64,000 nt of DNA from Laedolimicola ammoniilytica (GTDB taxonomy: Bacteria > Bacillota > Clostridia > Lachnospirales > Lachnospiraceae), in assembly GCF_025567165.1 (NCBI RefSeq), contig NZ_JAOQKC010000008.1, positions 62,001 through 126,000 of the forward strand, written 5' to 3'. This document shows positions 50,578-59,035 of this stretch, piece by piece; the first letter of the stretch is position 1; every line of letters starts with the position of its first letter. The position numbers and the translations under genes are program-made. Under the pieces are notes generated by a model that did not search any database, was not told the DNA's origin, and saw nothing but the letters and a program-made list of their open reading frames with translations.

Positions 50578-52422
50578 ATGAAGTATGCGAAATTGTTGGC
50601 GATGGGTTGTGCTGTGGCATTGGCGACAGTGGGAATGACCGGTTGTACAAAGACAACGGCAGATAGCACACAGACGTCTGAGGCAGAAGAGAGCGAGAGC
50701 GTAACTGCGCAGGTGACAGCGGTAGACGGCAATACGGTGACGGCGGACCTGGGCGCGATGGCTGAAATGCAGGCGCCGGGCGATGGTCAGGCTCCGGGCG
50801 AGGCACCGGAAAAACCAGACGGCGAGGCTCCCAGTGGAGAAGCGCCGGAGAAGCCGGACGGAGAGAGTACAGACGGGGAAGCTCCGGAGAAACCGGATGG
50901 AGAGGCACCGAGCGGTGAGACTCCCGCAAAGCCGGATGGAGACAGCTCAGACAGCCAGGCGCCTTCGGATAATGGCAATGGAAACGGTGGCGTGCCAAAC
51001 GGAGCCCCAGACGGCCAGGGTCAGGCACCGTCCATGTTCACCGCCTCCGGTGAAGCCATCACGTTTACCCTGACGGATGATACACAGATCACCGTAGAGC
51101 AGGGCAGTGAGACTACCGATGGAACTGTCGACGATATCAAGGAAGGCAGCATCCTGGAGCTGACCCTGGACGCGGATAACAATGCGCTGACTGTGATAGT
51201 GAAGAACGCGGGCGGCCCGGGTGCGGGAGGTAACGACGGCCCCGGCCAGGGCAGCGACGCTTCCAACGGAACGGCGGCCACGACGATAGATGCGGATACT
51301 ACCGCAGATGGCGAGACCTACAGCTCCACCGGCGACGACGAGAACGCCCTCCGGGTGGACGGAGTCACCGCGACGTTAAGTAATATCACTGTTAATAAGA
51401 CTGCCGGTTCCTCATCAAGCGCCGACAACGGCGATTTCTACGGCATGAACGCAGGACTGCTGGCCCAGAATGGAGCCACCGTTACCATAAAAAATGCCAC
51501 GGTGAATACCGGTGTGAAGAACGGCAACGGCATATTTAGCTACGGAACCGGAACCACGGTCAATATTTCTGATTCCACCATCCGTACTACCGGCGACTGC
51601 TCCGGCGGCATTCAGACCACCGGCGGCGGAACCACCAACGCAGCCAATCTGGATGTGGAAACCCAGGGAAACTCTTCCGCAGCCATTCGTAGTGACCGGG
51701 GCGGCGGGACTGTGAATGTAAATGGCGGCAGCTATGTGACCAACGGCACCGGAAGTCCGGCAGTCTACAGTACTGCGGACGTCAGCGTATCCGACGCAAC
51801 ACTGATTGCCAACAACAGCGAAGCCGTGGTCGTAGAGGGCAAGAATTCCGTCTCCCTGACAGACTGCAACGTGACCGGTAACATGACCGGTACCTATCAG
51901 GACGACAGCGAAAATATTCACAATATCATGATTTATCAGAGTATGTCGGGAGACGCGGAGGTAGGAAAGGCTAACTTTACCGCAGAGGGCGGCAGCATCA
52001 CAGCGAAGAGCGGCGATATGTTCTATGTGACCAACACGGACTGTACCATTTCCCTGAAGGATGTGGCCTTCAAGCTGGCCAATGAGGTATTCTTAAGAGT
52101 CGAGGGAAATTCCTCCGGCAGAGGCTGGGGACAGGAAGGCTCCAATGGTGGAGACGTGGTTTTGAACGCGGAGAAGCAGAGGATCGAGGGCCAGATTCTG
52201 GTGGATGAAATCTCCAGTCTGAAGCTGAACCTGACAGATGGCAGCGGCTTTACCGGCTGTATCAATCCGGACGGCGCAGAGGGCACCGTAGACGTGACCT
52301 TAAGTAAGGACTCCACCTGGACGCTGACCGGCGACAGCTACGTGAGCAGCTTCACCGGCAGCACGGATAACATTACTGCAAACAGTTACCATCTCTACGT
52401 GGATGGCGAGCAGGTGCTGTAA
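50578..52422 (+). CDS. Surface lipoprotein with Pro/Asp/Gly repeats and beta-helix domain
   Basis: 614 residues. A lipoprotein signal ends at MTGC (Cys23). After VTAQVTAVDGNTVTADLG comes a repeat region (about 74-125) built on GEAPEKPDGEAPS-like units, then a beta-sandwich-like segment and from about 240 a right-handed beta-helix of short Gly/Asn/Thr-rich repeats (VTIKNATVNTGVKNGNGIFSYG). Such proteins occur in many Lachnospiraceae and may bind polysaccharide or act as adhesins; the function is not known. It has its own leader and convergently overlaps the PRD regulator gene by 28 bases. Confidence 0.78.
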   Translation: MKYAKLLAMGCAVALATVGMTGCTKTTADSTQTSEAEESESVTAQVTAVDGNTVTADLGAMAEMQAPGDGQAPGEAPEKPDGEAPSGEAPEKPDGESTDGEAPEKPDGEAPSGETPAKPDGDSSDSQAPSDNGNGNGGVPNGAPDGQGQAPSMFTASGEAITFTLTDDTQITVEQGSETTDGTVDDIKEGSILELTLDADNNALTVIVKNAGGPGAGGNDGPGQGSDASNGTAATTIDADTTADGETYSSTGDDENALRVDGVTATLSNITVNKTAGSSSSADNGDFYGMNAGLLAQNGATVTIKNATVNTGVKNGNGIFSYGTGTTVNISDSTIRTTGDCSGGIQTTGGGTTNAANLDVETQGNSSAAIRSDRGGGTVNVNGGSYVTNGTGSPAVYSTADVSVSDATLIANNSEAVVVEGKNSVSLTDCNVTGNMTGTYQDDSENIHNIMIYQSMSGDAEVGKANFTAEGGSITAKSGDMFYVTNTDCTISLKDVAFKLANEVFLRVEGNSSGRGWGQEGSNGGDVVLNAEKQRIEGQILVDEISSLKLNLTDGSGFTGCINPDGAEGTVDVTLSKDSTWTLTGDSYVSSFTGSTDNITANSYHLYVDGEQVL

Positions 52423-53234
52423 ACCCGCTCGATGTGCATGGCCAGATAGCCGATCTCCATCTCGTCGAAGGTAAGACCGGTGGAAGCGGCCAGGCGATCG
52501 CAGACAGAGGTGGCCAGGGCGTAGGATTTGGGAAATTTAATAGACATATAGTCGTTCATATTCACCTTCAGATCTTCGCCGGTGACACCCCGGGCGACCA
52601 TGTATTTGATATGATTCATGAGACGATTGTAGGCAAGGGAGAGTACGTCGATGTGCTCTCCTGTTTCCTGCTCCAGCATGTCAACGCACTCCCGGACGGC
52701 CTGTGCGGTCTGCATGGCCATGGAAATTTTTTCATCCTCGATGGCGGAGTGGATGTGGAGAGCCACGTAGCCCACCTCGTGGTCGTCGAGGGAGAGACCC
52801 AGACGATCGCGGAACAGATCCTTGATAAGGAGAGCCGTTTTAAATTCACTGTGGAACAGGGTGCGGATGTCGTCGGTCAGAGGATTGCTGATCTGTTCGC
52901 CGTTCCGGACCCGGGAGGCTGCGAAGGACAGATGATCGGCCAGGGGCAGCATGACCCGGCGATCCACGGTGCCGAAGCGGCTTTCGGCTTCCCGCATAAC
53001 CGCGTCGGCCATCTCGATAAATTCCGGAGCCACATTCTGGGCCAGAGATTTCGCGGAACCCCGTTCCGTATCATCTGCCAGCCGGTACATGGATATCCCA
53101 TCCGGCTTCTCAAACCGCTCCGAGACCTTCTTCCCGAAGCCAAGCCCCTTTCCCAGCAATACATATTCCTGATTATCTTCCATATCAATGGCGATGACAC
53201 CGTTATTATTCAAAACTCTGCTCACCCGATACAT
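52395..53234 (-). CDS. PRD-containing antiterminator of the BglG/LicT/GlcT family
   Basis: 279 residues: a CAT RNA-binding domain (1-56, MYRVSRVLNNNGVIAIDMEDNQEYVLLGKGLGFGKK) and two PTS regulation domains (about 65-170 and 172-279) with the phosphorylatable histidines in ADHLSFA, ALHIHSA, LMNHIKYM and LAMHIERV. Such proteins bind an RNA RAT hairpin to stop a terminator forming, under control of PTS phosphorylation. The divergent ptsG leader has a RAT-like site, so this is its probable regulator (GlcT role). The C-terminus overlaps the lipoprotein gene end to end. Confidence 0.92.
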   Translation of the reverse strand: MYRVSRVLNNNGVIAIDMEDNQEYVLLGKGLGFGKKVSERFEKPDGISMYRLADDTERGSAKSLAQNVAPEFIEMADAVMREAESRFGTVDRRVMLPLADHLSFAASRVRNGEQISNPLTDDIRTLFHSEFKTALLIKDLFRDRLGLSLDDHEVGYVALHIHSAIEDEKISMAMQTAQAVRECVDMLEQETGEHIDVLSLAYNRLMNHIKYMVARGVTGEDLKVNMNDYMSIKFPKSYALATSVCDRLAASTGLTFDEMEIGYLAMHIERVYSTCSPST

Positions 53235-53313
53235 AATTGAATCTCCCCCATAAGTGATATTAAAATTATGGTATCAAATAGGGAGAAAAAAGTAAAGAGA
53301 AGATAAAAAATAC

Positions 53314-53441
53314 TTGACTTTCCCATAAATCATGTTGTATACTCATTTTGCATTAAGTGTGTAACTGTTCGGCAGGCATTAACTTGGCATAGATATCACA
53401 AATATTTTTGTATGTTTATGGAGGGTTATTGTCTTTTTTTT
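53314..53441 (+). promoter_or_regulatory. ptsG promoter with RAT antiterminator site and terminator
   Basis: TTGACT (53314-53319), an 18-bp spacer and TATACT (53338-53343) form the promoter. The leader then has a RAT-like imperfect hairpin, GTGTGTAACTG-TTCG-GCAGGCATTAAC (53357-53383). Its 3' part overlaps the left arm of a terminator (about 53379-53434, inner ACAAA/TTTGT) ending in eight T at 53434-53441. This is the classical BglG/LicT-type switch. A second hairpin (AAAATCC/GGGATTTT) follows in the leader. Confidence 0.82.
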
Positions 53442-53547
53442 GTGCCCAAAATCCGGTTATCCGGAGAATCGGGATTTTGCCGCACAGAGGAATAAGCTCT
53501 TGCATAAACGTCAAAAATAAGATTGCATTTCAAGGAGAGAGAAAACA

Positions 53548-55728
53548 ATGAAAGACAAGATTTTTGGCGTATTGCAGCGGGTGGGACGCTCCTTCATGCT
53601 TCCCATCGCCATTCTTCCAGTAGCGGGTCTGCTGCTGGGTATCGGTAGTTCTTTTACCAATGAGACCACCATTGCCACCTATGGTTTGACCGCCATCCTG
53701 GGCAAAGGTACCATATTAAATTCCCTGTTAATTATCATGAATCAGGTGGGCAGCGCCGTGTTCAATAACCTGCCGCTGATCTTCGCCGTGGGCGTAGCTA
53801 TCGGTATGGCCCACAAGGAGAAAGAAGTATCCGCCCTTTCCGCGCTGATTGCCTTCTTCGTTATGAATACTGCCATCAACGCCATGCTGCAGGTCAACGG
53901 TAAGATCCTGGCCGACGGCACCATTTCCGCGGACGTGCTGGAAGGAACCATCACTTCTGTGTGCGGCATCCAGTCTCTGCAGATGGGCGTCTTCGGCGGT
54001 ATCATCGTAGGCCTTGGCGTAGCGGCTCTGCACAACCGCTTCCATATGATTGAGCTGCCGAACGCTTTATCCTTCTTTGGCGGCTCTCGTTTCGTTCCGA
54101 TTATCTCTACGGTAGTATACATGTTCGTCGGCATCCTGATGTACTTCGCATGGCCGGTGGTACAGAACGGCATCTATGCTCTGGGCGGTCTGGTAACCGG
54201 CAGCGGCTACATCGGAACCCTGATCTTCGGTATCATCAAGCGTGCGCTGATTCCCTTCGGCCTGCATCACGTATTCTACATGCCCTTCTGGCAGACTGCA
54301 GTGGGAGGCACCATGGAAGTGGCAGGACAGATGGTACAGGGCGGCCAGAATATCTTTTTCGCACAGCTTGCTGATTCCGCTCATGTGGCACACTTCAGTG
54401 CAGATGCAACCCGTTACTTCTCCGGAGAGTTCATTTTTATGATCTTTGGTCTGCCGGGCGCGGCTTTGGCCATGTACCGCTGTGCAAAGCCGGAAAAGAA
54501 GAAGCAGGCAGGCGGTCTTCTGCTGTCCGCAGCACTGGCATGTATGTTCACCGGAATCACAGAGCCCCTGGAGTTCTCCTTCCTGTTCGTAGCGCCGGCC
54601 CTGTTCGTGGTACAGGTCATTCTGGCTGGTTCCGCCTATATGATCGCGCATATGCTGAACGTGGCCGTAGGCCTGACCTTCTCCGGCGGCTTCCTGGATC
54701 TGTTCCTGTTCGGAATCCTGCAGGGAAATGAGAAGACCAGCTGGCTTCGCATCATCCCGGTGGGCATCATTTATTTCATTTTGTATTACGCCATTTTCAC
54801 CTTCCTGATCAAGAAGTTTGACTTCAAGACCCCGGGACGTGAAGACGACGATGAGGAGACCAAGCTGTACACAAAAGCAGATGTAAACGCGAAAAACGCA
54901 GCAAATACAACAACTTCCACATCCACCGACCCGGTCAGCGAGACCATTACCAGAGGTCTGGGCGGAAAAGCCAACATCACCGGTGTAGACTGCTGCGCTA
55001 CCAGACTCAGACTGACCGTAGCAGATTCTTCCAAAGTAAATGAGGCCCTGATCAAAAGCACCGGCTCCCGCGGTATCATCATCAAGGGACAGGGCGTTCA
55101 GATCATCTACGGCCCCCAGGTAACCGTCATCAAGGCAAAGCTGGAGACCTACCTGGAAACCGCGCCGGACACCTTCGAGGAGGAGAACGTGGCAGAGACC
55201 ACCGACACAGCATCCACCACAGAAGCAGCAACCGAAAAGGCAGCGCCCACAGAAGAAAAAGTAGTCTCTACCACCATCATTTCCAGCCCCATTACCGGCC
55301 TGGCCACCGCCATCGAGAATGTACCGGACGAAGGCTTCGCAGGCAAAATGATGGGTGACGGCGCAGCCGTAACTCCCGAAGATGCCACCATCTGCGCGCC
55401 GGAAGACGGCGAGGTAGTTTTCGTATTTGATACCAAGCATGCCATCGGCTTCCAGACCGACAGCGGAGTAGCCCTGCTCCTTCACATCGGTATCGACACC
55501 GTAAACCTGAACGGCGAGGGCTTCCAGGTCTTCGTAGAGAACGGCCAGAAGGTTAAGAAGGGCGAGCCCCTCATGAAGATCGACATCGATTTCCTGAAGA
55601 GCCACGCACCCTCCCTCTGCTCCCCGGTGCTCTGCACCGAACTTACTCCGAACCAGCGTATCCGCCAGATCGGAGATGGCGAGATCAAAGCAGGCGAGCC
55701 TCTGTTCGTAGTGGAGACCCTGGCGTAA
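53548..55728 (+). CDS. ptsG: PTS glucose-specific enzyme IICBA
   Basis: 726 residues. The IIC channel (1-about 415) starts MKDKIFGVLQRVGRSFMLPIAILPVAGLLLG and includes the ITEPLEFSFLFVAP sugar motif. A Thr/Ala linker leads to IIB (about 465-550) with the phosphorylated Cys in GVDCCATRLRL, and then IIA (about 580-726) with the active His in LLLHIGIDTVNLNG. It takes up and phosphorylates glucose (possibly glucosamine or other glucosides). Expression is gated by the upstream RAT/terminator and its PRD regulator. Confidence 0.94.
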   Translation: MKDKIFGVLQRVGRSFMLPIAILPVAGLLLGIGSSFTNETTIATYGLTAILGKGTILNSLLIIMNQVGSAVFNNLPLIFAVGVAIGMAHKEKEVSALSALIAFFVMNTAINAMLQVNGKILADGTISADVLEGTITSVCGIQSLQMGVFGGIIVGLGVAALHNRFHMIELPNALSFFGGSRFVPIISTVVYMFVGILMYFAWPVVQNGIYALGGLVTGSGYIGTLIFGIIKRALIPFGLHHVFYMPFWQTAVGGTMEVAGQMVQGGQNIFFAQLADSAHVAHFSADATRYFSGEFIFMIFGLPGAALAMYRCAKPEKKKQAGGLLLSAALACMFTGITEPLEFSFLFVAPALFVVQVILAGSAYMIAHMLNVAVGLTFSGGFLDLFLFGILQGNEKTSWLRIIPVGIIYFILYYAIFTFLIKKFDFKTPGREDDDEETKLYTKADVNAKNAANTTTSTSTDPVSETITRGLGGKANITGVDCCATRLRLTVADSSKVNEALIKSTGSRGIIIKGQGVQIIYGPQVTVIKAKLETYLETAPDTFEEENVAETTDTASTTEAATEKAAPTEEKVVSTTIISSPITGLATAIENVPDEGFAGKMMGDGAAVTPEDATICAPEDGEVVFVFDTKHAIGFQTDSGVALLLHIGIDTVNLNGEGFQVFVENGQKVKKGEPLMKIDIDFLKSHAPSLCSPVLCTELTPNQRIRQIGDGEIKAGEPLFVVETLA

Positions 55729-55802
55729 CCCATTTTCAATAATATAGAAAAACGATCCACCCCGCAGAACAATACGTCTAATCTCATCAATGACGTATAT
55801 CC

Positions 55803-56042
55803 CTGCCGGGACAAAAAGCTTCCCCTGTGAGAACGTTAGCTCATTTTCCGTAGGGACGAGCAGGCTGGCAGCACCTGAAGGAGCCTCTGTTTGAGGCCGA
55901 AGGCCGAGTTAGGCGGTCAGGTGCGTATAAGCCGCCTGCGAGGAGTAGGAAAATGTGCGTGTTCTCACAGGGGAAGCTTTTTGCCCCGGCAGTACGTAAC
56001 CTAGGCGTGTTCCCACAGAGGAATATTTTTCTGTCCCAGCAG
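55803..56042. repeat. Large imperfect inverted repeat plus a third degenerate copy
   Basis: The left arm (55803-55849) is inverted at 55948-55992 with few differences; the loop (about 98 nt) contains further pairing (CAGCACCTGA with TCAGGTGCG). A third, degenerate copy in the same orientation as the right arm runs from 56005 to 56042 (GCGTGTTCCCACAG, CTGTCCCAGCAG). No ORF is present in 55729-56073. The size and arms suggest a MITE-like element or a structured RNA. Confidence 0.7.
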
Positions 56043-56073
56043 CACACAACATGAAAAAAAATGCATCTCCCAG

Positions 56074-56102
56074 TTGAAAAAACACGATTTATGTTCTATA
56101 GT
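56074..56102 (+). promoter_or_regulatory. Promoter of the leuB-ilvD-ilvB operon
   Basis: TTGAAA (56074-56079), a 17-bp spacer and TATAGT (56097-56102) lie 57 bases before leuB. No T-box leader is seen in the short space. Confidence 0.68.
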
Positions 56103-56158
56103 AATAATAATACGGAATTTTCTACACTAAAGTAACGCATCAAAGGGGAGATGAAAAA

Positions 56159-57241
56159 ATGAACTTAAATTTAGCAGTCATATCCGGCGACGGCATCGGG
56201 CCGGAGGTCGTGCGAGAGGCAAGAAAAGTCCTTGACCGCATCGCAGAAAAATACGGACACGAAATTCATTACACCGATCTCTTGATGGGCGGCGCATCCA
56301 TCGACGTCCACGGCGTCCCGCTCACCGACGAAACCATCGAAATCGCCAAAAGCAGCGACGCAGTCCTCATGGGATCCATCGGCGGCAACGCAGCCACCTC
56401 ACCATGGTACAAACTCCCGGCAGATCGCCGTCCCGAAGCAGGTCTCTTAAAGCTTCGTAAATCCTTAGGTCTCTTCGCAAACCTGCGCCCGGCCATCCTC
56501 TACAAAGAGCTCCAGGATGCCTGCCCGCTTCGCAAAGACATCAGCGACAAAGGTTTCGACCTGATGATTATGCGCGAGCTGACCGGAGGACTCTACTTCG
56601 GAGCCAGAGAGACCAAAGAAGTAGACGGCGTCATGACCGCCATCGATACCCTGACCTATAACGAAAATGAAATCCGTCGCATCGCCAGGCGCGCCTTCGA
56701 CATCGCAGGCAAGAGAAGAAAGAAAGTCTGCAGCGTAGACAAGGCCAACGTCCTGGACTCCTCCAGACTCTGGAGAAAAGTCGTGGAAGAAGTGGCGAAA
56801 GAATACCCGGACGTAGAACTGACCCATATGCTGGTAGACAACTGTGCCATGCAGTTAGTCAAAGACCCGGCCCAGTTCGACGTCATCCTGACCGAGAACA
56901 TGTTCGGCGACATCCTCTCCGATGAAGCCAGCATGGTAACCGGTTCCATCGGAATGCTGGCCAGTGCCAGTCTGAACGACAGCAAGTTCGGACTCTACGA
57001 GCCCAGCGGCGGTTCCGCTCCGGATATCGCGGGACAGAATATCGCAAATCCGATTGCCACGATCCTGTCCGCAGCTATGATGCTGCGTTACAGTTTCGAT
57101 CTGGACAAAGAGGCGGATGCTATCGAGCAGGCAGTTTCTCAGGTACTGGCCGAGGGTTACCGCACCGGCGATATTATGTCCGAGGGCTGCAAGAAGGTAG
57201 GCACCACCGAGATGGGCGACCTGATCGCAGAGAGAGTATAA
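56159..57241 (+). CDS. leuB: 3-isopropylmalate dehydrogenase
   Basis: 360 residues. The N-terminal LAVISGDGIGPEVVREA, the substrate arginines in MIMRELTGGLYFGARE, and the metal/NAD region ENMFGDILSDEASMVTGSIGMLASASL identify LeuB rather than isocitrate dehydrogenase. It oxidises and decarboxylates 3-isopropylmalate in leucine synthesis. leuA and leuCD are not in the window. It heads a transcript with ilvD and ilvB. Confidence 0.96.
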   Translation: MNLNLAVISGDGIGPEVVREARKVLDRIAEKYGHEIHYTDLLMGGASIDVHGVPLTDETIEIAKSSDAVLMGSIGGNAATSPWYKLPADRRPEAGLLKLRKSLGLFANLRPAILYKELQDACPLRKDISDKGFDLMIMRELTGGLYFGARETKEVDGVMTAIDTLTYNENEIRRIARRAFDIAGKRRKKVCSVDKANVLDSSRLWRKVVEEVAKEYPDVELTHMLVDNCAMQLVKDPAQFDVILTENMFGDILSDEASMVTGSIGMLASASLNDSKFGLYEPSGGSAPDIAGQNIANPIATILSAAMMLRYSFDLDKEADAIEQAVSQVLAEGYRTGDIMSEGCKKVGTTEMGDLIAERV

Positions 57242-57272
57242 TACATATTTATTATAGAAGGAGAACGAAAAA

Positions 57273-58934
57273 ATGAGAAGTGACGCAGTAAAAGTAGGCA
57301 TGCAGCAGGCGCCTCACCGCAGCCTGTTCAACGCACTGGGACTGACGGAAGAAGAGATGAAGAAGCCACTGGTCGGGATCGTAAGTTCCTATAATGAAAT
57401 CGTACCGGGTCATATGAACCTGGATAAAATCGTAGAAGCCGTAAAGCTTGGTGTCGCCATGGGCGGCGGTACTCCCATTGTATTTCCGGCCATTGCAGTC
57501 TGCGACGGCATCGCCATGGGCCATGTGGGCATGAAGTATTCCCTGGTAACCCGTGACTTGATTGCCGACTCCACCGAGTGTATGGCCATGGCCCATCAGT
57601 TTGACGCCCTGGTTATGGTACCGAACTGTGACAAGAACGTTCCGGGACTTCTGATGGCGGCAGCCCGCATCAACGTGCCCACCATCTTTGTCAGCGGCGG
57701 CCCCATGCTGGCAGGCCATGTACACGGCCAGAAGCGCAGCCTTTCCAGCATGTTCGAGGCGGTAGGCTCCTACGCAGCCGGAACCATGACCGAGGACGAT
57801 GTGAAAGAATTCGAGGCAAAGGTTTGTCCCACCTGCGGTTCCTGCTCCGGTATGTACACGGCGAACAGCATGAACTGCCTGACCGAGGCGTTGGGTATGG
57901 GCCTTCCGGGAAATGGAACCATCCCGGCCGTCTACTCCGAGCGTATCAAGCTTGCAAAGCACGCAGGTATGCAGGTCATGGAGCTGTGGAGAAAGAACAT
58001 CCGTCCCCGGGACATCATGACAAAAGAAGCGTTCCTGAACGCCCTGACCGTAGATATGGCCCTTGGCTGCTCCACCAACAGCATGCTGCATCTGCCGGCC
58101 ATCGCCCATGAGGCAGATGTGGATCTGAATATGGAGATCGCCAATGAGATGAGTGCCAAGACCCCGAACCTCTGCCATCTGGCGCCTGCAGGCCCCACCT
58201 ACATGGAAGACCTGAACGAGGCGGGTGGCGTCTATGCAGTCATGAACGAGTTAAATAAGAAGAACCTGCTGAATACAGAACTGATTACCGTCACCGGCAA
58301 GACCGTCGGCGAGAACATCAGGCCTTGCGTCAACCGCAATCCGGAGGTCATCCGACCTATTGAGAATCCCTACAGTGAGATCGGCGGCATCGCTGTCCTG
58401 AAGGGCAACCTGGCTCCGGATACTGGCGTGGTTAAGCGCTCCGCAGTGGTACCGGAAATGATGGTCCATGAGGGACCGGCCCGCGTCTTCGACTGTGAAG
58501 AGGATGCCATCGCAGCCATCAAGGGCGGCAAGATCGTGGCAGGCGACGTGGTTGTCATCCGCTACGAGGGACCGAAGGGCGGCCCGGGCATGAGAGAGAT
58601 GCTGAACCCGACCTCCGCCATCGCAGGTATGGGTCTCGGATCCACTGTAGCCCTGATTACTGACGGCCGTTTCAGCGGCGCGTCCAGAGGCGCGTCCATC
58701 GGACACGTATCCCCGGAGGCAGCCGTAGGCGGACCCATTGCACTGGTAGAAGAGGGCGACCGCATCCTCATCGACATCCCGAACAACAAGCTGGAGGTTC
58801 TGGTATCCGACGAGGAGCTGGCAGCCAGAAAGGCAAAATGGCAGCCGCGTGAGCCGAAGGTCACCACAGGATACCTGGCGCGCTACGCAAAAATGGTAAC
58901 TTCCGGAAACAGAGGAGCTATCCTGGAGAAATAG
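57273..58934 (+). CDS. ilvD: Dihydroxy-acid dehydratase
   Basis: 553 residues. Cluster cysteines and conserved motifs are visible: NCDKNVPGLLMAAARIN, CPTCGSCSGMYTANSMNC, GCSTNSMLHLPAIAHE and the C-terminal ALITDGRFSGASRGASIGHVSPEA. It dehydrates dihydroxyisovalerate and its methyl analogue to the keto acids of valine and isoleucine. It begins 31 bases after leuB with AGAAGGAGAA. Confidence 0.97.
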   Translation: MRSDAVKVGMQQAPHRSLFNALGLTEEEMKKPLVGIVSSYNEIVPGHMNLDKIVEAVKLGVAMGGGTPIVFPAIAVCDGIAMGHVGMKYSLVTRDLIADSTECMAMAHQFDALVMVPNCDKNVPGLLMAAARINVPTIFVSGGPMLAGHVHGQKRSLSSMFEAVGSYAAGTMTEDDVKEFEAKVCPTCGSCSGMYTANSMNCLTEALGMGLPGNGTIPAVYSERIKLAKHAGMQVMELWRKNIRPRDIMTKEAFLNALTVDMALGCSTNSMLHLPAIAHEADVDLNMEIANEMSAKTPNLCHLAPAGPTYMEDLNEAGGVYAVMNELNKKNLLNTELITVTGKTVGENIRPCVNRNPEVIRPIENPYSEIGGIAVLKGNLAPDTGVVKRSAVVPEMMVHEGPARVFDCEEDAIAAIKGGKIVAGDVVVIRYEGPKGGPGMREMLNPTSAIAGMGLGSTVALITDGRFSGASRGASIGHVSPEAAVGGPIALVEEGDRILIDIPNNKLEVLVSDEELAARKAKWQPREPKVTTGYLARYAKMVTSGNRGAILEK

Positions 58935-59000
58935 TTTAGCCATACGTTTGTATGGGCAGACTTTATGCTTGCATAAGAATCTGCCCTGGCGCGGGCTAAA
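58935..59000 (+). repeat. Multibranched hairpin between ilvD and ilvB
   Basis: An outer stem TTTAGCC/GGCTAAA (58935-58941 with 58994-59000) encloses a CATAC-GTTT-GTATG hairpin (58941-58954) and a GGGCAGA/TCTGCCC stem (58954-58960 with 58980-58986) that itself caps a TTATGC-TT-GCATAA hairpin. The whole folds like a small three-way junction, with no reading frame. It could stabilise or process the operon mRNA. Confidence 0.7.
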
Positions 59001-59035
59001 TGTACGAATTAATATGAATAAAGGGGAGAGCAAAT

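Noticed and set aside
54067..55605. A 512-codon minus-strand frame over ptsG
   Set aside because: Antisense to the PTS gene; no recognisable domain, and the Gly/Cys/Asp-rich composition fits a codon shadow.
56103..56158. T-box leader for the leuB-ilvD-ilvB operon
   Set aside because: The space between promoter and start codon is too short and lacks the T-box sequence.
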